Source of the DNA: PUPG01 sp031323845
GTDB lineage: Bacteria; Bacteroidota; Bacteroidia; Bacteroidales; UBA7960
Assembly: GCA_031323845.1 (NCBI GenBank)
Contig: JAVIYP010000016.1
Coordinates: 1 to 47,470 of the forward strand
Direction of reading: 5' to 3'
DNA length: 47,470 bases
Position 1 is the stretch's first letter, and each line of letters opens with the position of its first letter. A program made the translations under genes and the position numbers. The notes under the pieces were generated by a model, which was given only the letters and a program-made list of their open reading frames with translations, was not told where the DNA came from and ran no database searches. Shown here one piece after another: positions 26,237 to 35,255 of the stretch.

Positions 26237-27070
26237 ATGGTAAAGATAACTGCCGCTGAAGTTAACAAATTACGCCAACAGACCGGAGCAGGCATGATGG
26301 ACTGCAAAAAAGCGCTGGTAGAAGCAGAAGGTGATTTCGAAAAGGCCACCGACATCCTTCGCAAGAAGGGACAGAAGCTTGCCAGCAGTCGTGCCGGCAG
26401 AGATGCGAACGAAGGAGTTGTGCTCAGCGCAACCAATGAATCAAAAACCAAGGCTTATGCCCTGATGTTAAACTGCGAAACGGACTTCGTAGCCCAGAAC
26501 CAGGAGGTCATTGACTTTGCCGGCAGCTTGCTGGCCCTGGCGGTTCAGAAAGATTGTGACTCGCTTGAATGCCTGAAATCGCATGAGATAGACGGCCGCA
26601 ACGTTGCTGATAAGATTACCGACATGGTTGGCAAGACCGGCGAGAAAATGGAACTCAGTGTTTATGAGGTTGTTGCCGGAGCCAGAGCCTTCGCTTATAC
26701 CCATCCCGGAAACAAAATCGCTGCCATAGCAGCGCTGAACAAATCGGAGGTAAACGACATTGACAGCATCGGTAAGGATGTGGTCATGCAAATTGCCGCC
26801 ATGTCTCCTGTTGCTATCAGCAAGGATGATGTTGACCCTTCGGTCATTGAAAAGGAGATTGAAATCGGCAAGGAACAGGCCAGGCAGGAAGGCAAGCCGG
26901 AAGAGCTGCTGGAAAAGATTGCCATGGGCAAACTGAACAAGTTTTTCAAGGAAAGCACGCTCATCAACCAGGAGTTCATCAAAGACAGCAAAAAGACTGT
27001 AGGCCAAATGCTTCAGGCTGCTGACAAAGACCTGACGGTGGTTGCATTCAGGCGCGTTTCGCTTACTTAA
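26237..27070 (+). CDS. tsf: Translation elongation factor Ts
   Basis: EF-Ts exchanges GDP for GTP on EF-Tu. The 277-residue protein has the UBA-like N-terminus with TGAGMMDCKKALVEAEGD (16-33), the TDFVAQN core motif (81-87), and the second core domain. The stop overlaps the stop of the convergent pyrH by eight bases. An A-rich run of about 12 bases precedes the start. Confidence 0.97.
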   Translation: MVKITAAEVNKLRQQTGAGMMDCKKALVEAEGDFEKATDILRKKGQKLASSRAGRDANEGVVLSATNESKTKAYALMLNCETDFVAQNQEVIDFAGSLLALAVQKDCDSLECLKSHEIDGRNVADKITDMVGKTGEKMELSVYEVVAGARAFAYTHPGNKIAAIAALNKSEVNDIDSIGKDVVMQIAAMSPVAISKDDVDPSVIEKEIEIGKEQARQEGKPEELLEKIAMGKLNKFFKESTLINQEFIKDSKKTVGQMLQAADKDLTVVAFRRVSLT

Positions 27071-27773
27071 TAAGGCTGCCGCGCTGTTTGCCTGCGACAA
27101 CGATATCGTAGAGCACGCCCTTTTCATTAACGTTAAAGACGATAATGGGAAGGGCGTTTTCTTTGCATAAGGTAAAGGCGGTGATATCCATTACTTTCAG
27201 GTTCTGTTGAATGGCTTCATCAAAAGTGATGACATCATACCTGGTGGCGTTCGGGTTTTTTTCCGGATCGTCCGAGTAGACGCCATCCACCCTGGTGCCT
27301 TTGAGAATAACTTCGGCCTTCACCTCCAGTGCGCGCAGGGCGGCGGCTGAGTCTGTGGTGAAGAACGGATTGCCGGTACCTCCCGCAATCAGCACGACAT
27401 ATCCTTCGTCAAGCAGCTGCAGCGCCCTTCTGCGGCTGATCTTTTCGCAAATGGTTTCCACCGGAATGCCCGACAGCACCTGTGCTTTTATTCCGGCTGC
27501 CTCAAGGGCCGACTGAAGAGCCATGCTGTTGATGATGGTAGCCAGCATTCCCATCTGGTCGCCCTGCACCCTGTCGAAGCCCTTGCTCATTCCCTGGATA
27601 CCCCTGAAGATGTTGCCTCCGCCAAGCACAACGGCCACCTCCACTCCCTGTTCAACAAGCGCCCTGATCTCACCGGCATAACCGGTCAAAGCCCCGGCGT
27701 CAATACCGGCGCGATTACCACCGGCCAGCGACTCGCCGCTCAATTTTAACAAGATACGTTTGTACTGTGCCAT
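27063..27773 (-). CDS. pyrH: UMP kinase
   Basis: Phosphorylates UMP to UDP. The 236-residue amino-acid-kinase fold shows KLSGESLAGG, VVLGGGNIFRG, DQMGMLATIINS and AGGTGNPFFTTDSAAALRA, all standard. In many bacteria pyrH sits downstream of tsf on the same strand; here it faces tsf and the two genes overlap by eight bases at their 3' ends. Confidence 0.97.
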   Translation of the reverse strand: MAQYKRILLKLSGESLAGGNRAGIDAGALTGYAGEIRALVEQGVEVAVVLGGGNIFRGIQGMSKGFDRVQGDQMGMLATIINSMALQSALEAAGIKAQVLSGIPVETICEKISRRRALQLLDEGYVVLIAGGTGNPFFTTDSAAALRALEVKAEVILKGTRVDGVYSDDPEKNPNATRYDVITFDEAIQQNLKVMDITAFTLCKENALPIIVFNVNEKGVLYDIVVAGKQRGSLIK

Positions 27774-28009
27774 AGTCGTCGTGTAAATGGATTGTTGTGC
27801 AAGTTTAGTGTTTTTTTTCTATTCCCGGAGAGATATGTGCTTTTTTTGCCGTTTTTTACAGGCTTCTGCCGGATATCAGGCGAGCTGTCAAAGAATCCTC
27901 AGACAAGAAGAAAACCGCTGAACCACACTGTTCAAAAAGGTGCCCGATATTCAAGAACAGACTCAGAGAATCTTTTATTATCTTTACCGCCCAGCTAACC
28001 CATGGTACG

Positions 28010-28987
28010 ATGCACACTCCAATGACAGCACATGATAACTTACATGATGCATACCGGCCCGAACAGCTTGCGGGGCTGTTAAAAGGAAGGGATTTTAAGG
28101 TTTGTGCCATGTCATATTTTGACGGCATGGATAAGGATCACCGGGCGCTGCTTTCACAGGTCAAGTCAGCCTGTGGCGGAACATTGAAGCACGCACTTTT
28201 CCTCATGCTGTCAAACAGGGATCCGGAGTCAGGACAGACCCTGGTAAACAGTGAGCTGTTAACGCCTCCGGAGCGTGCATGCCTTTTGTCGGACATGGGA
28301 GTGCAGCATATTGTTCCGCTTTTTGCTGGCAGCGACCACACACAGAAAGAATTGTTTGCAGGTCTTTTGGAAGAGGTTTGCAGGTCCGGCACGGCAGGCA
28401 GACTGATCCCCGGTGCCGATGTCTGGGTGTTGAAGCCTTTTCTTGATGCATTAAGCTGCAAGGCCACTCCGGACACCCGTTACCGTGGTGTTGCATGGAC
28501 CGCACGCGAACAACTCATTACCTTGACAAAAGCTGGTGCCATGAAGACTTTTTCCGCACAGGCCGGTTACTTTTACCCCCTTACGGGGAAGGTAGTGGAG
28601 GGGAACAGGATTGGCAGGAAGCTGGGTTATCCTACCGCGAATTTATATACCGCAAACACTTCAAAAATATTGCCCGCACAAGGGGTATATGTTGTGATGG
28701 CCCTGCTTGGCGGTCAATGGCACCAGGGCATGGCCAATATTGGCATCAGGCCCACCCTCGACCTGGAGCATGTAACGGTTGAAGCCCACCTGTTTGATTT
28801 TAATGAAGATGTTTACGGTGAAACGATCAGCCTGGCCTTTCTTGACCGCATCCGCGATGAAATGCGGTTTGGCTCACTGGCGGAACTTAAGGTGCAGCTC
28901 GACCGTGATGCCGTGATCGCCAGGGCGGTGCTGAGCAACACGCTTCCGGGCATTGCTTTGGACCATTTGCCTCTGATAAGATGTTAA
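28010..28987 (+). CDS. ribF: RibF-like riboflavin kinase with degenerate FAD synthetase half
   Basis: The C-terminal riboflavin kinase domain (about residues 185-310) looks active: GKVVEGNRIGRKLGYPTANL with the PTAN motif, GVYVVMALL, NIGIRPTL, and EAHLFDFNEDVYGE. The N-terminal FMN adenylyltransferase half (about 15-180) retains the FDG (37-39) but has DKDH (41-44) where the nucleotidyltransferase signature HxGH belongs. The expected phosphate-binding and SSTxIR-type motifs are not recognisable. The enzyme therefore probably makes FMN but not FAD. A possible -7 box (TATCTTTA) lies about 30 bases upstream. The start could also be the Met at codon 5. Confidence 0.85.
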   Translation: MHTPMTAHDNLHDAYRPEQLAGLLKGRDFKVCAMSYFDGMDKDHRALLSQVKSACGGTLKHALFLMLSNRDPESGQTLVNSELLTPPERACLLSDMGVQHIVPLFAGSDHTQKELFAGLLEEVCRSGTAGRLIPGADVWVLKPFLDALSCKATPDTRYRGVAWTAREQLITLTKAGAMKTFSAQAGYFYPLTGKVVEGNRIGRKLGYPTANLYTANTSKILPAQGVYVVMALLGGQWHQGMANIGIRPTLDLEHVTVEAHLFDFNEDVYGETISLAFLDRIRDEMRFGSLAELKVQLDRDAVIARAVLSNTLPGIALDHLPLIRC

Positions 28988-29069
28988 AAGTCTGCGGTTT
29001 TCGGGGTTGCAGAGCATCTTCAGGTACATGCCTTCGGTATGGCACACCGGTGGCTCTATGCCCTTGACC

Positions 29070-29633
29070 TTATATGGTCATAATGTCTTTCTCTTTCTGC
29101 TCCACCATGTTGTCCACCTTCTCGGTGTGTTCCTTGGTCAGCTCCTGGACGTTATGCTCGAAAGCCTTGACCATGTCCTCCGGAGTACCTTCTTTCTCGA
29201 GCTTCTTGCCACCCTCCAGGGCTTCCCGGCGAATATTCCTGATACTAACCTTGGTGTTCTCTGCCTCGCTTTTCACCTTTTTGACCAGCTCTTTGCGCCG
29301 TTCTTCGGTGAGGGGCGGTACAGATATCCTGATCAGGTTGCCGTCGTTTTGAGGGTTAAAGCCCAGGTTGGCAGCCATAATTGCTTTTTCGATGGGTTCA
29401 AGCATGTTTTTTTCCCAGGGCTGCACAATGATGCTGCGGGGATCAGGGGTGTTGATGTTCGACATTTGCGACAGTTTGGTAAGCACGCCATAATAGTCGA
29501 CTTTGACGTTGTCGAGCATTTGCGGGTTCGCCTTGCCGGCCCTTATCTTAAGAAGCTCTCTTTCAAGATGGCTGATGGACTTTCCCATCTTTTCTTCAGT
29601 TTCTGCGAATAAAAAATCCAGCTCTTCGTTCAT
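29070..29633 (-). CDS. frr: Ribosome recycling factor
   Basis: RRF splits post-termination ribosomes with EF-G. The 187-residue protein starts at MNEELDFLFAETEEKM; an in-frame extension of 25 codons upstream crosses the promoter and is not used. Blocks seen are LLKIRAGKANPQMLDNVKVDYYG, IVQPWEKNMLEPIEKAI, RISVPPLTEERRKELVKKVK and the C-terminal coiled helices. Its promoter is part of a repeated palindromic element. Confidence 0.96.
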   Translation of the reverse strand: MNEELDFLFAETEEKMGKSISHLERELLKIRAGKANPQMLDNVKVDYYGVLTKLSQMSNINTPDPRSIIVQPWEKNMLEPIEKAIMAANLGFNPQNDGNLIRISVPPLTEERRKELVKKVKSEAENTKVSIRNIRREALEGGKKLEKEGTPEDMVKAFEHNVQELTKEHTEKVDNMVEQKEKDIMTI

Positions 29634-29662
29634 GTTTCTCGGTTTATGATTGGTTGTACATG

Positions 29663-29746
29663 CAAATATACATGAATTTTTTTCATACGAAATTACACAC
29701 AGACGCATGAAAAAAATTCATGGGAAAGCGAAGCGGTTCCTTCTGT
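29663..29746 (-). repeat. Palindromic promoter-bearing repeat, copy 1 (frr promoter)
   Basis: A 16-bp perfect inverted repeat (CATGAATTTTTTTCAT at 29671-29686 and ATGAAAAAAATTCATG at 29707-29722) encloses a 20-base loop. Read toward frr, the outer arm ends in TATATTTG (29663-29670), a -7 box 29 bases from the frr ATG. Bases 29664-29709 match 40829-40874 in reverse complement at 45/46. The other end, 29703-29746, matches 36489-36533. Confidence 0.8.
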
Positions 29747-29815
29747 GCACAAGCATATTATAATTTTTTACACGTAATGCCTGTGGCTTTTGCAGGAGCA
29801 ATATAAAGGCTGTTT

Positions 29816-31564
29816 TTATTCGAATCTGATGTCTTTTATGTTGAGCTGCAGGCTGGTTTTATGGTTCCATTCGTTTTCCTCTATTTGATACACCAGGCTG
29901 AAGAATTTGCTGTTCATGAGTTTCTGCATTTTTCTCCCTTGCTGGAACGCGATGGCCGGCAATTCGGTTTTGCTGATTTCCGGTTGCCATACTTTGAACT
30001 TCAGGTGGTTGTTACCCACCACTTTGACTTGTCCGTATGTGCTGCATCGGTGCGACACAAAAACAGGGGCGGGGTTTCCCGGCCCGAAGGGCTCAAACTG
30101 TTTCAGTATCCTGAAGAATTTTCCGGCGAATTTATACAGGTCAATATCGGCATGGATTTCGACTTGCGGCACCAGCATCTCGTCGGTGATGGTTTCGTCC
30201 ACCTCTTTGGAGAACTTTTCGATAAAGGCGCTGAGGTTTTCCGGTTTCATGCTGAGGCCGGCAGCATATTTATGGCCGCCAAAGTGTTCGAGCAGTTCAC
30301 TGCAGGCATCTATGGCATCATATACGTCAAAGTCCTTGACACTCCTGGCCGAGCCGGTGACCAGCCCGTTGGATTCGGTCAGGATAATGGTGGGCCGGTA
30401 ATAGGTTTCAATGAGCCGTGAGGCGACAATTCCGATAACCCCTTTATGCCACCCGGGGTGGAACAACACGGTTGACTTGTTGTTTTTCAGCGCGGGGTTG
30501 TCTTCAATCATTTGCAGTGCCTGGCGTGTGATATCGGTGTCGAGGTTTCGCCGTTCGAGGTTGTTTTCGTTGATGTTGATGCTGAGCTCATGGGTCTCCC
30601 TCATTTCTTTGCACACCAGCAGGTCAACGGCCTTTTTGCCTTCTTCGATCCTGCCGGCTGCGTTAATCCGGGGGCCGATAAGAAACATTAGGTCGGTGAT
30701 GCTGATTCTCCGGGTAAATGCCGTGACGTCGTCGGCTTGTGCTTTCCGGAAGACATTGCCGTAAAACAGGATGGATTCGAAGCCTGCCCTGGGATTGAAA
30801 TTCAGCCGTTTCATGCCGTAGTAGGCCAGGATGCGGTTTTCGCCGGTGATCGGCACCACATCTGCAGCAATACTGACCACCACCAGATCAAGGAAGCGTT
30901 CAAGGTCCTCAAAGGGAAGTCTTTTTTTTGCATAGATGGCCTGGGCCAGTTTAAACCCGAGGCCGCATCCGGATAGTTCCCGGTAAGGATAGGAACAGTC
31001 GTGCTGTTTCGGGTCAATGACGGCGACGGCGGCCAGCGATTCATCTCCGGGCCTGTGATGGTCGATTACGATGAAATCTATACCTTGCTGCGCTGCATAC
31101 TCAATCTGTTTGTAAGCTTTTATCCCACAGTCGAGGGAGATGATCAGGCTTACACCGCTATCCTTTGCAAAATCGATGCTCTGGAAAGAGATCCCATAGC
31201 CTTCCTTATACCTGTCAGGAATGTAATAATCGAGGTTGTCGTGAAAGTCTTTCAGCAGTTCATACACGAGGGCCACGGCTGTGGTGCCATCCACATCATA
31301 ATCGCCATAGATCAAAATACGCTCACCATGTTGCACAGCCTGTTCAATGCGCTCTACGGCAACATCCATGTCTTTCAGAAGAAACGGATCATGCAGGTTG
31401 TCCAGCGATGGCCGGAAAAAGTCATGAGCCTCGCGATAACTGGTTATCCCTCGTTGTGCGAGCAAATTGGCCAGGGTATGGTCAATTTTCAGGCTGGCGG
31501 CAAGCTTTTCAACAACACTGTGGTCAACCGTGTCGTTTTGAAGCACCCACCTTTTATTCGACAT
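29816..31564 (-). CDS. recJ: Single-stranded-DNA-specific exonuclease RecJ
   Basis: RecJ degrades ssDNA 5' to 3' in repair and recombination. The 582 residues hold the DHH phosphoesterase motifs DYDVDG (88-93), DCG (145-147), and DHH (168-170), the DHHA1 region with GWHKGVIGIVASR and the GGHKYAAGLS motif, and an OB-like end. The length is normal. A -7-like box (TATCTTTA) sits 12 bases before the ATG. Confidence 0.96.
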   Translation of the reverse strand: MSNKRWVLQNDTVDHSVVEKLAASLKIDHTLANLLAQRGITSYREAHDFFRPSLDNLHDPFLLKDMDVAVERIEQAVQHGERILIYGDYDVDGTTAVALVYELLKDFHDNLDYYIPDRYKEGYGISFQSIDFAKDSGVSLIISLDCGIKAYKQIEYAAQQGIDFIVIDHHRPGDESLAAVAVIDPKQHDCSYPYRELSGCGLGFKLAQAIYAKKRLPFEDLERFLDLVVVSIAADVVPITGENRILAYYGMKRLNFNPRAGFESILFYGNVFRKAQADDVTAFTRRISITDLMFLIGPRINAAGRIEEGKKAVDLLVCKEMRETHELSININENNLERRNLDTDITRQALQMIEDNPALKNNKSTVLFHPGWHKGVIGIVASRLIETYYRPTIILTESNGLVTGSARSVKDFDVYDAIDACSELLEHFGGHKYAAGLSMKPENLSAFIEKFSKEVDETITDEMLVPQVEIHADIDLYKFAGKFFRILKQFEPFGPGNPAPVFVSHRCSTYGQVKVVGNNHLKFKVWQPEISKTELPAIAFQQGRKMQKLMNSKFFSLVYQIEENEWNHKTSLQLNIKDIRFE

Positions 31565-31576
31565 CAGTTTTTTCTG

Positions 31577-31584
31577 TAAAGATA
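31577..31584 (-). promoter_or_regulatory. -7-like box of recJ
   Basis: On the minus strand TATCTTTA, one mismatch to TAnnTTTG, very close to the recJ ATG (12 bases). Confidence 0.4.
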
Positions 31585-31608
31585 TGAAAAAAGGAGTTAC
31601 GGGAAGGC

Positions 31609-31848
31609 TTAGTTTTCCGTCACAATGGTGATGTGGTTGTTTTTAACATGTACCAGGCCGCGCGACACCGTCAGGAAGGTGATGTTTCTCAGCGCGTCAA
31701 TGATTTTCATTTTGCCGCTTTCGAGCAGTGCAGCGATGGGCGCATGGTTGTGCAACACTTCGAAGGATCCCATCTTCCCCGGCATTTGCACGAGGCTGAC
31801 TTCTCCCCGGTAAATAATTTCAGAAGGTGTTATGACTTCCAGGTACAT
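31609..31848 (-). CDS. atpC: F1Fo ATP synthase epsilon subunit (N-terminal domain only)
   Basis: Epsilon links the gamma shaft to the ring. The 79-residue product keeps the beta-barrel domain (MYLEVITPSEIIYRGEVSLVQMPGKMGSFEVLHNHAPIAALL) and lacks the C-terminal helical pair, the usual short form in Bacteroidota. It follows atpD after three bases. No other ATP synthase gene is in the window. Confidence 0.94.
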   Translation of the reverse strand: MYLEVITPSEIIYRGEVSLVQMPGKMGSFEVLHNHAPIAALLESGKMKIIDALRNITFLTVSRGLVHVKNNHITIVTEN

Positions 31849-31851
31849 GGG

Positions 31852-33369
31852 TTATTCTTTGTTTGAATTGGTTCCTTTACCGCTTTTGGCTTTTACGTCA
31901 TCGATGGTTCCGGCCAGGTTAAAAGCTGTTTCCGGAGATTGATCCATATCGCCGCTGAGGATCAGGGAGAAGCCCCTGATGGTTTCTTCTAGAGGCACGA
32001 ACGCTCCCTTAAGGCCGGTATATTGTTCAGCTACAAAGAAGGGCTGACTGAGAAACCGTTGCACTTTCCTGGCGCGTTTTACAATGATCTGGTCTTCTTC
32101 GGAGAGTTCGTCAAGTCCGAGGATGGCAATGATGTCCTGCAGTTCCTTGTAGCGTTGCAGTATGGCTTTCACTTCCCTGGCCACCCTGTAATGCTCGTCG
32201 CCTACGATATCGGGTGCCAGCAGGCGGGAGTTGGAGTCGAGCGGGTCGACCGAGGGATAGATGCCCAGCTCAAAGATCTTTCTGCTGAGTACGGTAGTGG
32301 CATCGAGGTGGGCAAAGGCCGTTGCCGGTGCGGGGTCGGTCAGGTCGTCGGCCGGCACATATATGGCTTGTACGGCGGTGATGGATCCTCGTTTGGTGGA
32401 GGTGATCCGCTCCTGGAGCAGTCCCATTTCAGTGGCGAGGGTTGGCTGGTAGCCTACGGCCGAGGGCATGCGTCCGAGCAGGGCAGACACTTCTGAGCCG
32501 GCCTGAGTAAAACGGAAGATGTTGTCGATAAAGAAGAGGATGTCGTTGCCTTCGCTCTCTCCTTCGCCGTCGCGGAAGTATTCTGCCAGGGCGAGGCCCG
32601 ACAGTGCCACGCGCGCCCGGGCTCCCGGAGGTTCGTTCATCTGGCCAAACACCAGGGTGGCTTGTGATGTTGCCAGGGCCTCCCTGTCAACGAGCGATAA
32701 ATCCCACTTCCCCTTCTTCAGCGATTCCTGAAATGCCTTCCCGTAATTGATCACGCCCGACTCTATCATTTCCCTGAGCAGGTCGTTCCCTTCGCGCGTG
32801 CGCTCTCCAACGCCGGCGAAAACACTCTTGCCCTTGTAAGCCTTGGCAATGTTGTTGATCAGCTCCATGATCAGGATGGTCTTGCCTACACCGGCGCCGC
32901 CAAACAATCCGATTTTGCCTCCCTTGGGATAGGGGGTGAGCAGGTCAATGACCTTAATGCCGGTCAGCAGGACCTCTTCTGTGGTCTTCAGCTGATCGTA
33001 GCGGGGTGGCTCGCTGTGAATGTCATAACGCTTCTCGGTCTCAACAGGGCCCAGCCCGTCAATGGTTTCACCGATAATGTTAAACAGCCGTCCGCGAACC
33101 GCCTCGCCGGCAGGCATGGTGATGGGACCAAAGGTTCTCTCCACCGTCATGCCACGCGATAAGCCATCGGTGGCATCCATGGCTACCGTACGGATGGTGT
33201 CTTCTCCCAGATGTTGCTGGCACTCCAGGATGATACGGTGACCGTGATCGTTATAAACCTGCAGCGCTTCATAAATCTCAGGCAGCGACTTCCTGCCTTC
33301 AAAAATCACATCCACCACAGGCCCGATTACCTGGGCCACCTTTCCTGTTTTTGTGTTTTTTGTATCCAT
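31852..33369 (-). CDS. atpD: F1Fo ATP synthase beta subunit
   Basis: Catalytic subunit. The 505 residues include the P-loop GGAGVGKT (157-164), GERTREGNDL, and the ALSGLALAEYFRDGEGESEGNDILFFIDNIFRFTQAGSEVSALLGRMPSAVGYQPTLATEMG block abridged here by position (about 255-325). Length exceeds 470 because of an N-terminal extension and a polar C-terminal tail. The atpD-atpC pair apart from the rest of the operon is normal in this phylum. Confidence 0.97.
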   Translation of the reverse strand: MDTKNTKTGKVAQVIGPVVDVIFEGRKSLPEIYEALQVYNDHGHRIILECQQHLGEDTIRTVAMDATDGLSRGMTVERTFGPITMPAGEAVRGRLFNIIGETIDGLGPVETEKRYDIHSEPPRYDQLKTTEEVLLTGIKVIDLLTPYPKGGKIGLFGGAGVGKTILIMELINNIAKAYKGKSVFAGVGERTREGNDLLREMIESGVINYGKAFQESLKKGKWDLSLVDREALATSQATLVFGQMNEPPGARARVALSGLALAEYFRDGEGESEGNDILFFIDNIFRFTQAGSEVSALLGRMPSAVGYQPTLATEMGLLQERITSTKRGSITAVQAIYVPADDLTDPAPATAFAHLDATTVLSRKIFELGIYPSVDPLDSNSRLLAPDIVGDEHYRVAREVKAILQRYKELQDIIAILGLDELSEEDQIIVKRARKVQRFLSQPFFVAEQYTGLKGAFVPLEETIRGFSLILSGDMDQSPETAFNLAGTIDDVKAKSGKGTNSNKE

Positions 33370-33474
33370 CCGGTGTGTTTTTTCATTGTGCTTCCCCAGG
33401 AAAACGCCTGAAGTATGGCCGTTGTTATCTGGTTTACGAAATTACGTTTTTTTCAACAGCGAAGCACCGGCGGC

Positions 33475-34107
33475 TCATTTTCTGCCGAAATCGGCCGGTA
33501 TTTCACCCCAGGCCTCTGTCTCCCATTTTAGCAGCTGGTTTTCCCAGCTGTTGTTCTCCAGCCATGCTTCCGCCCTGCTGATAAGGGTGAACAGCTCTTC
33601 ATTGGCAGGCGAGGGCTGAATCCTGGTACGTACCTTTTTCCTGCGTACCCAGCTAAGCGCCGTTTTGGAGTCAGTGTACACCGGCAGAAGAATGTTGTGT
33701 TTTTTACACCAGGCCAGTGCATGAACAATGGCCAGAAACTCGCCGATGTTGTTTGATCCTTTTTCAAAAGGCCCCATATGGAACAGCACCGCCCCGCTTT
33801 CTGTGTCAACCCCGCGGTATTCCATTCTTCCTGTGGTGCTGTTGCAGGCAGCATCCACGGAAATGCTGTTGGTTATGGGACTGCCCAGCGCCTTCAGCTG
33901 ACTGGCGGTAAGCTTGCTTCCTTTGTTTTCTTTTCCTATATAGTCCGCATAATTGCGTTCGATCGCAGCCCAGGCTTCTTCTTCCGAAGAAAAAGATTTA
34001 TAAATGGCGCCACGGAAACCTTCAACTGCCTTGCGGCATTCCTCCCAGTTTTTAAACACCCCGGTTTCGTTGCCTCTCCAAACGGTGTAATACTTTTGCC
34101 TGGCCAT
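33475..34107 (-). CDS. Ribonuclease H family protein with viroplasmin-like N-terminus
   Basis: The 210-residue enzyme should cleave RNA in RNA-DNA hybrids. An N-terminal caulimovirus-viroplasmin (hybrid-binding) domain covers 1-50 (KYYTVWRGNETGVFKNWEEC). The RNase H domain has acidic residues in SVDAACNS, NIGEFLAIVHAL and YTDSKTALSW, and ends in ADFGRK, a common close for this subfamily and the probable site of the fourth acidic residue. It lies between atpD and thiL on the same strand. Confidence 0.9.
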   Translation of the reverse strand: MARQKYYTVWRGNETGVFKNWEECRKAVEGFRGAIYKSFSSEEEAWAAIERNYADYIGKENKGSKLTASQLKALGSPITNSISVDAACNSTTGRMEYRGVDTESGAVLFHMGPFEKGSNNIGEFLAIVHALAWCKKHNILLPVYTDSKTALSWVRRKKVRTRIQPSPANEELFTLISRAEAWLENNSWENQLLKWETEAWGEIPADFGRK

Positions 34108-34230
34108 GGTTGTTGTGATGTGTTTCGTGTGATGGTGGTTTGTTTCTTATGATTTCAGGGCGTCCCATCCCTGGGCTGTCAGGGTTACATGCTGCCCGGA
34201 GCTGGTGATCAGCACGGCACCCTGCGAAGC

Positions 34231-35199
34231 CTAAGTGATGAATCCGACGGGGTGAATATCCTGGCAGTCCTTGATTTTTTCGAAATCACCGGGCTTTATG
34301 GTAAACAGCAGCTCGTAATCTTCACCACCGCTCAGGGCACAGGTGGTGGGGTCAATGTTGAATTCGTGGGCAATCTGCGCCATCTGGCGGTCCACCGGAA
34401 TTTTTTCTTCATAAATGCAGGCTCCGGTTTGTGAGTTTTTGCACAAGTGTTTTACTTCAGAAGCAAGACCATCGGAGATGTCAATCATTGAGGTGGGCTG
34501 AACGCCTGATTTCTGAAGCAGGTCGATGATGTCCCTGCGGGCTTCAGGCTTAAGCTGGCGTTCGAGCACATAACTGTACTGGCTGATGCTGGGCTGCATA
34601 TCCGGGTTGGCTTTAAACCCTTGCTTTTCCCGTTGTAAAACGAGCAGGCCACAGTAGGCCCCGCCCAGGTTCCCGCTTACACAGAGGATGTCGTTGATGC
34701 CGGCACCATGCCGGTACACTAAGCGTTCTTTGGGGGCCTGCCCTAAGGCGGTGATGCTGAGGGTCATTCCCGACGGGCTTGCCGTGGTGTCGCCTCCGAT
34801 CATATCCACCCCGTAACGTTCGCAGGCCAGAAGCATCCCCTCATACAGTTCCTCCAGGGCTTCAACGGAATAACGCGCAGAAACAGCCAGGCCAACAATG
34901 ACTTGCTTCGGCCGGGCATTCATGGCGTAAATGTCTGAAAGGTTTACAACTACCGCCTTATAGCCCAGATGTTTCAGCGGAGTGTACACCATGTCGAAAT
35001 GCACCCCTTCCACCAGCAAATCTTTGGTGACGACGCAAACCTCTTCGCCTGTGTGGATAACCGCAGCATCATCGCCGACACCCTGCAGGGTTTCCCGGTT
35101 TTTTATCTTTATGTTTCTTGTGAGATGGTCAATCAGGCCAAACTCGCCCAAACTGGCTATGTCGGTAAGGCCGGAAGCATGGTTGTTTTTGTCTGTCAT
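34231..35199 (-). CDS. thiL: Thiamine-phosphate kinase, ended early by an in-frame amber codon
   Basis: ThiL phosphorylates thiamine monophosphate to the diphosphate. The 322 residues show GVGDDAAVIHTGEEVCVVTKDLLVEGVHFD in the first third, VVNLSDIYAMNARPKQVIVGLAV and GGDTTAS, all typical. The frame is closed by TAG at 34231-34233, but the same frame continues for 27 sense codons to TAA at 34147-34149. That segment reads ASQGAVLITSSGQHVTLTAQ and then GWDALKS, which matches the usual ThiL tail ending (TAQGWDAL). The native protein is therefore about 350 residues, and this allele may be truncated or read through. Confidence 0.9.
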   Translation of the reverse strand: MTDKNNHASGLTDIASLGEFGLIDHLTRNIKIKNRETLQGVGDDAAVIHTGEEVCVVTKDLLVEGVHFDMVYTPLKHLGYKAVVVNLSDIYAMNARPKQVIVGLAVSARYSVEALEELYEGMLLACERYGVDMIGGDTTASPSGMTLSITALGQAPKERLVYRHGAGINDILCVSGNLGGAYCGLLVLQREKQGFKANPDMQPSISQYSYVLERQLKPEARRDIIDLLQKSGVQPTSMIDISDGLASEVKHLCKNSQTGACIYEEKIPVDRQMAQIAHEFNIDPTTCALSGGEDYELLFTIKPGDFEKIKDCQDIHPVGFIT

Positions 35200-35255
35200 G
35201 GTTAATGCGATTCAATTTTTTTCAGTAAAGGGATGATACTGGCGCGACCGGGGTG

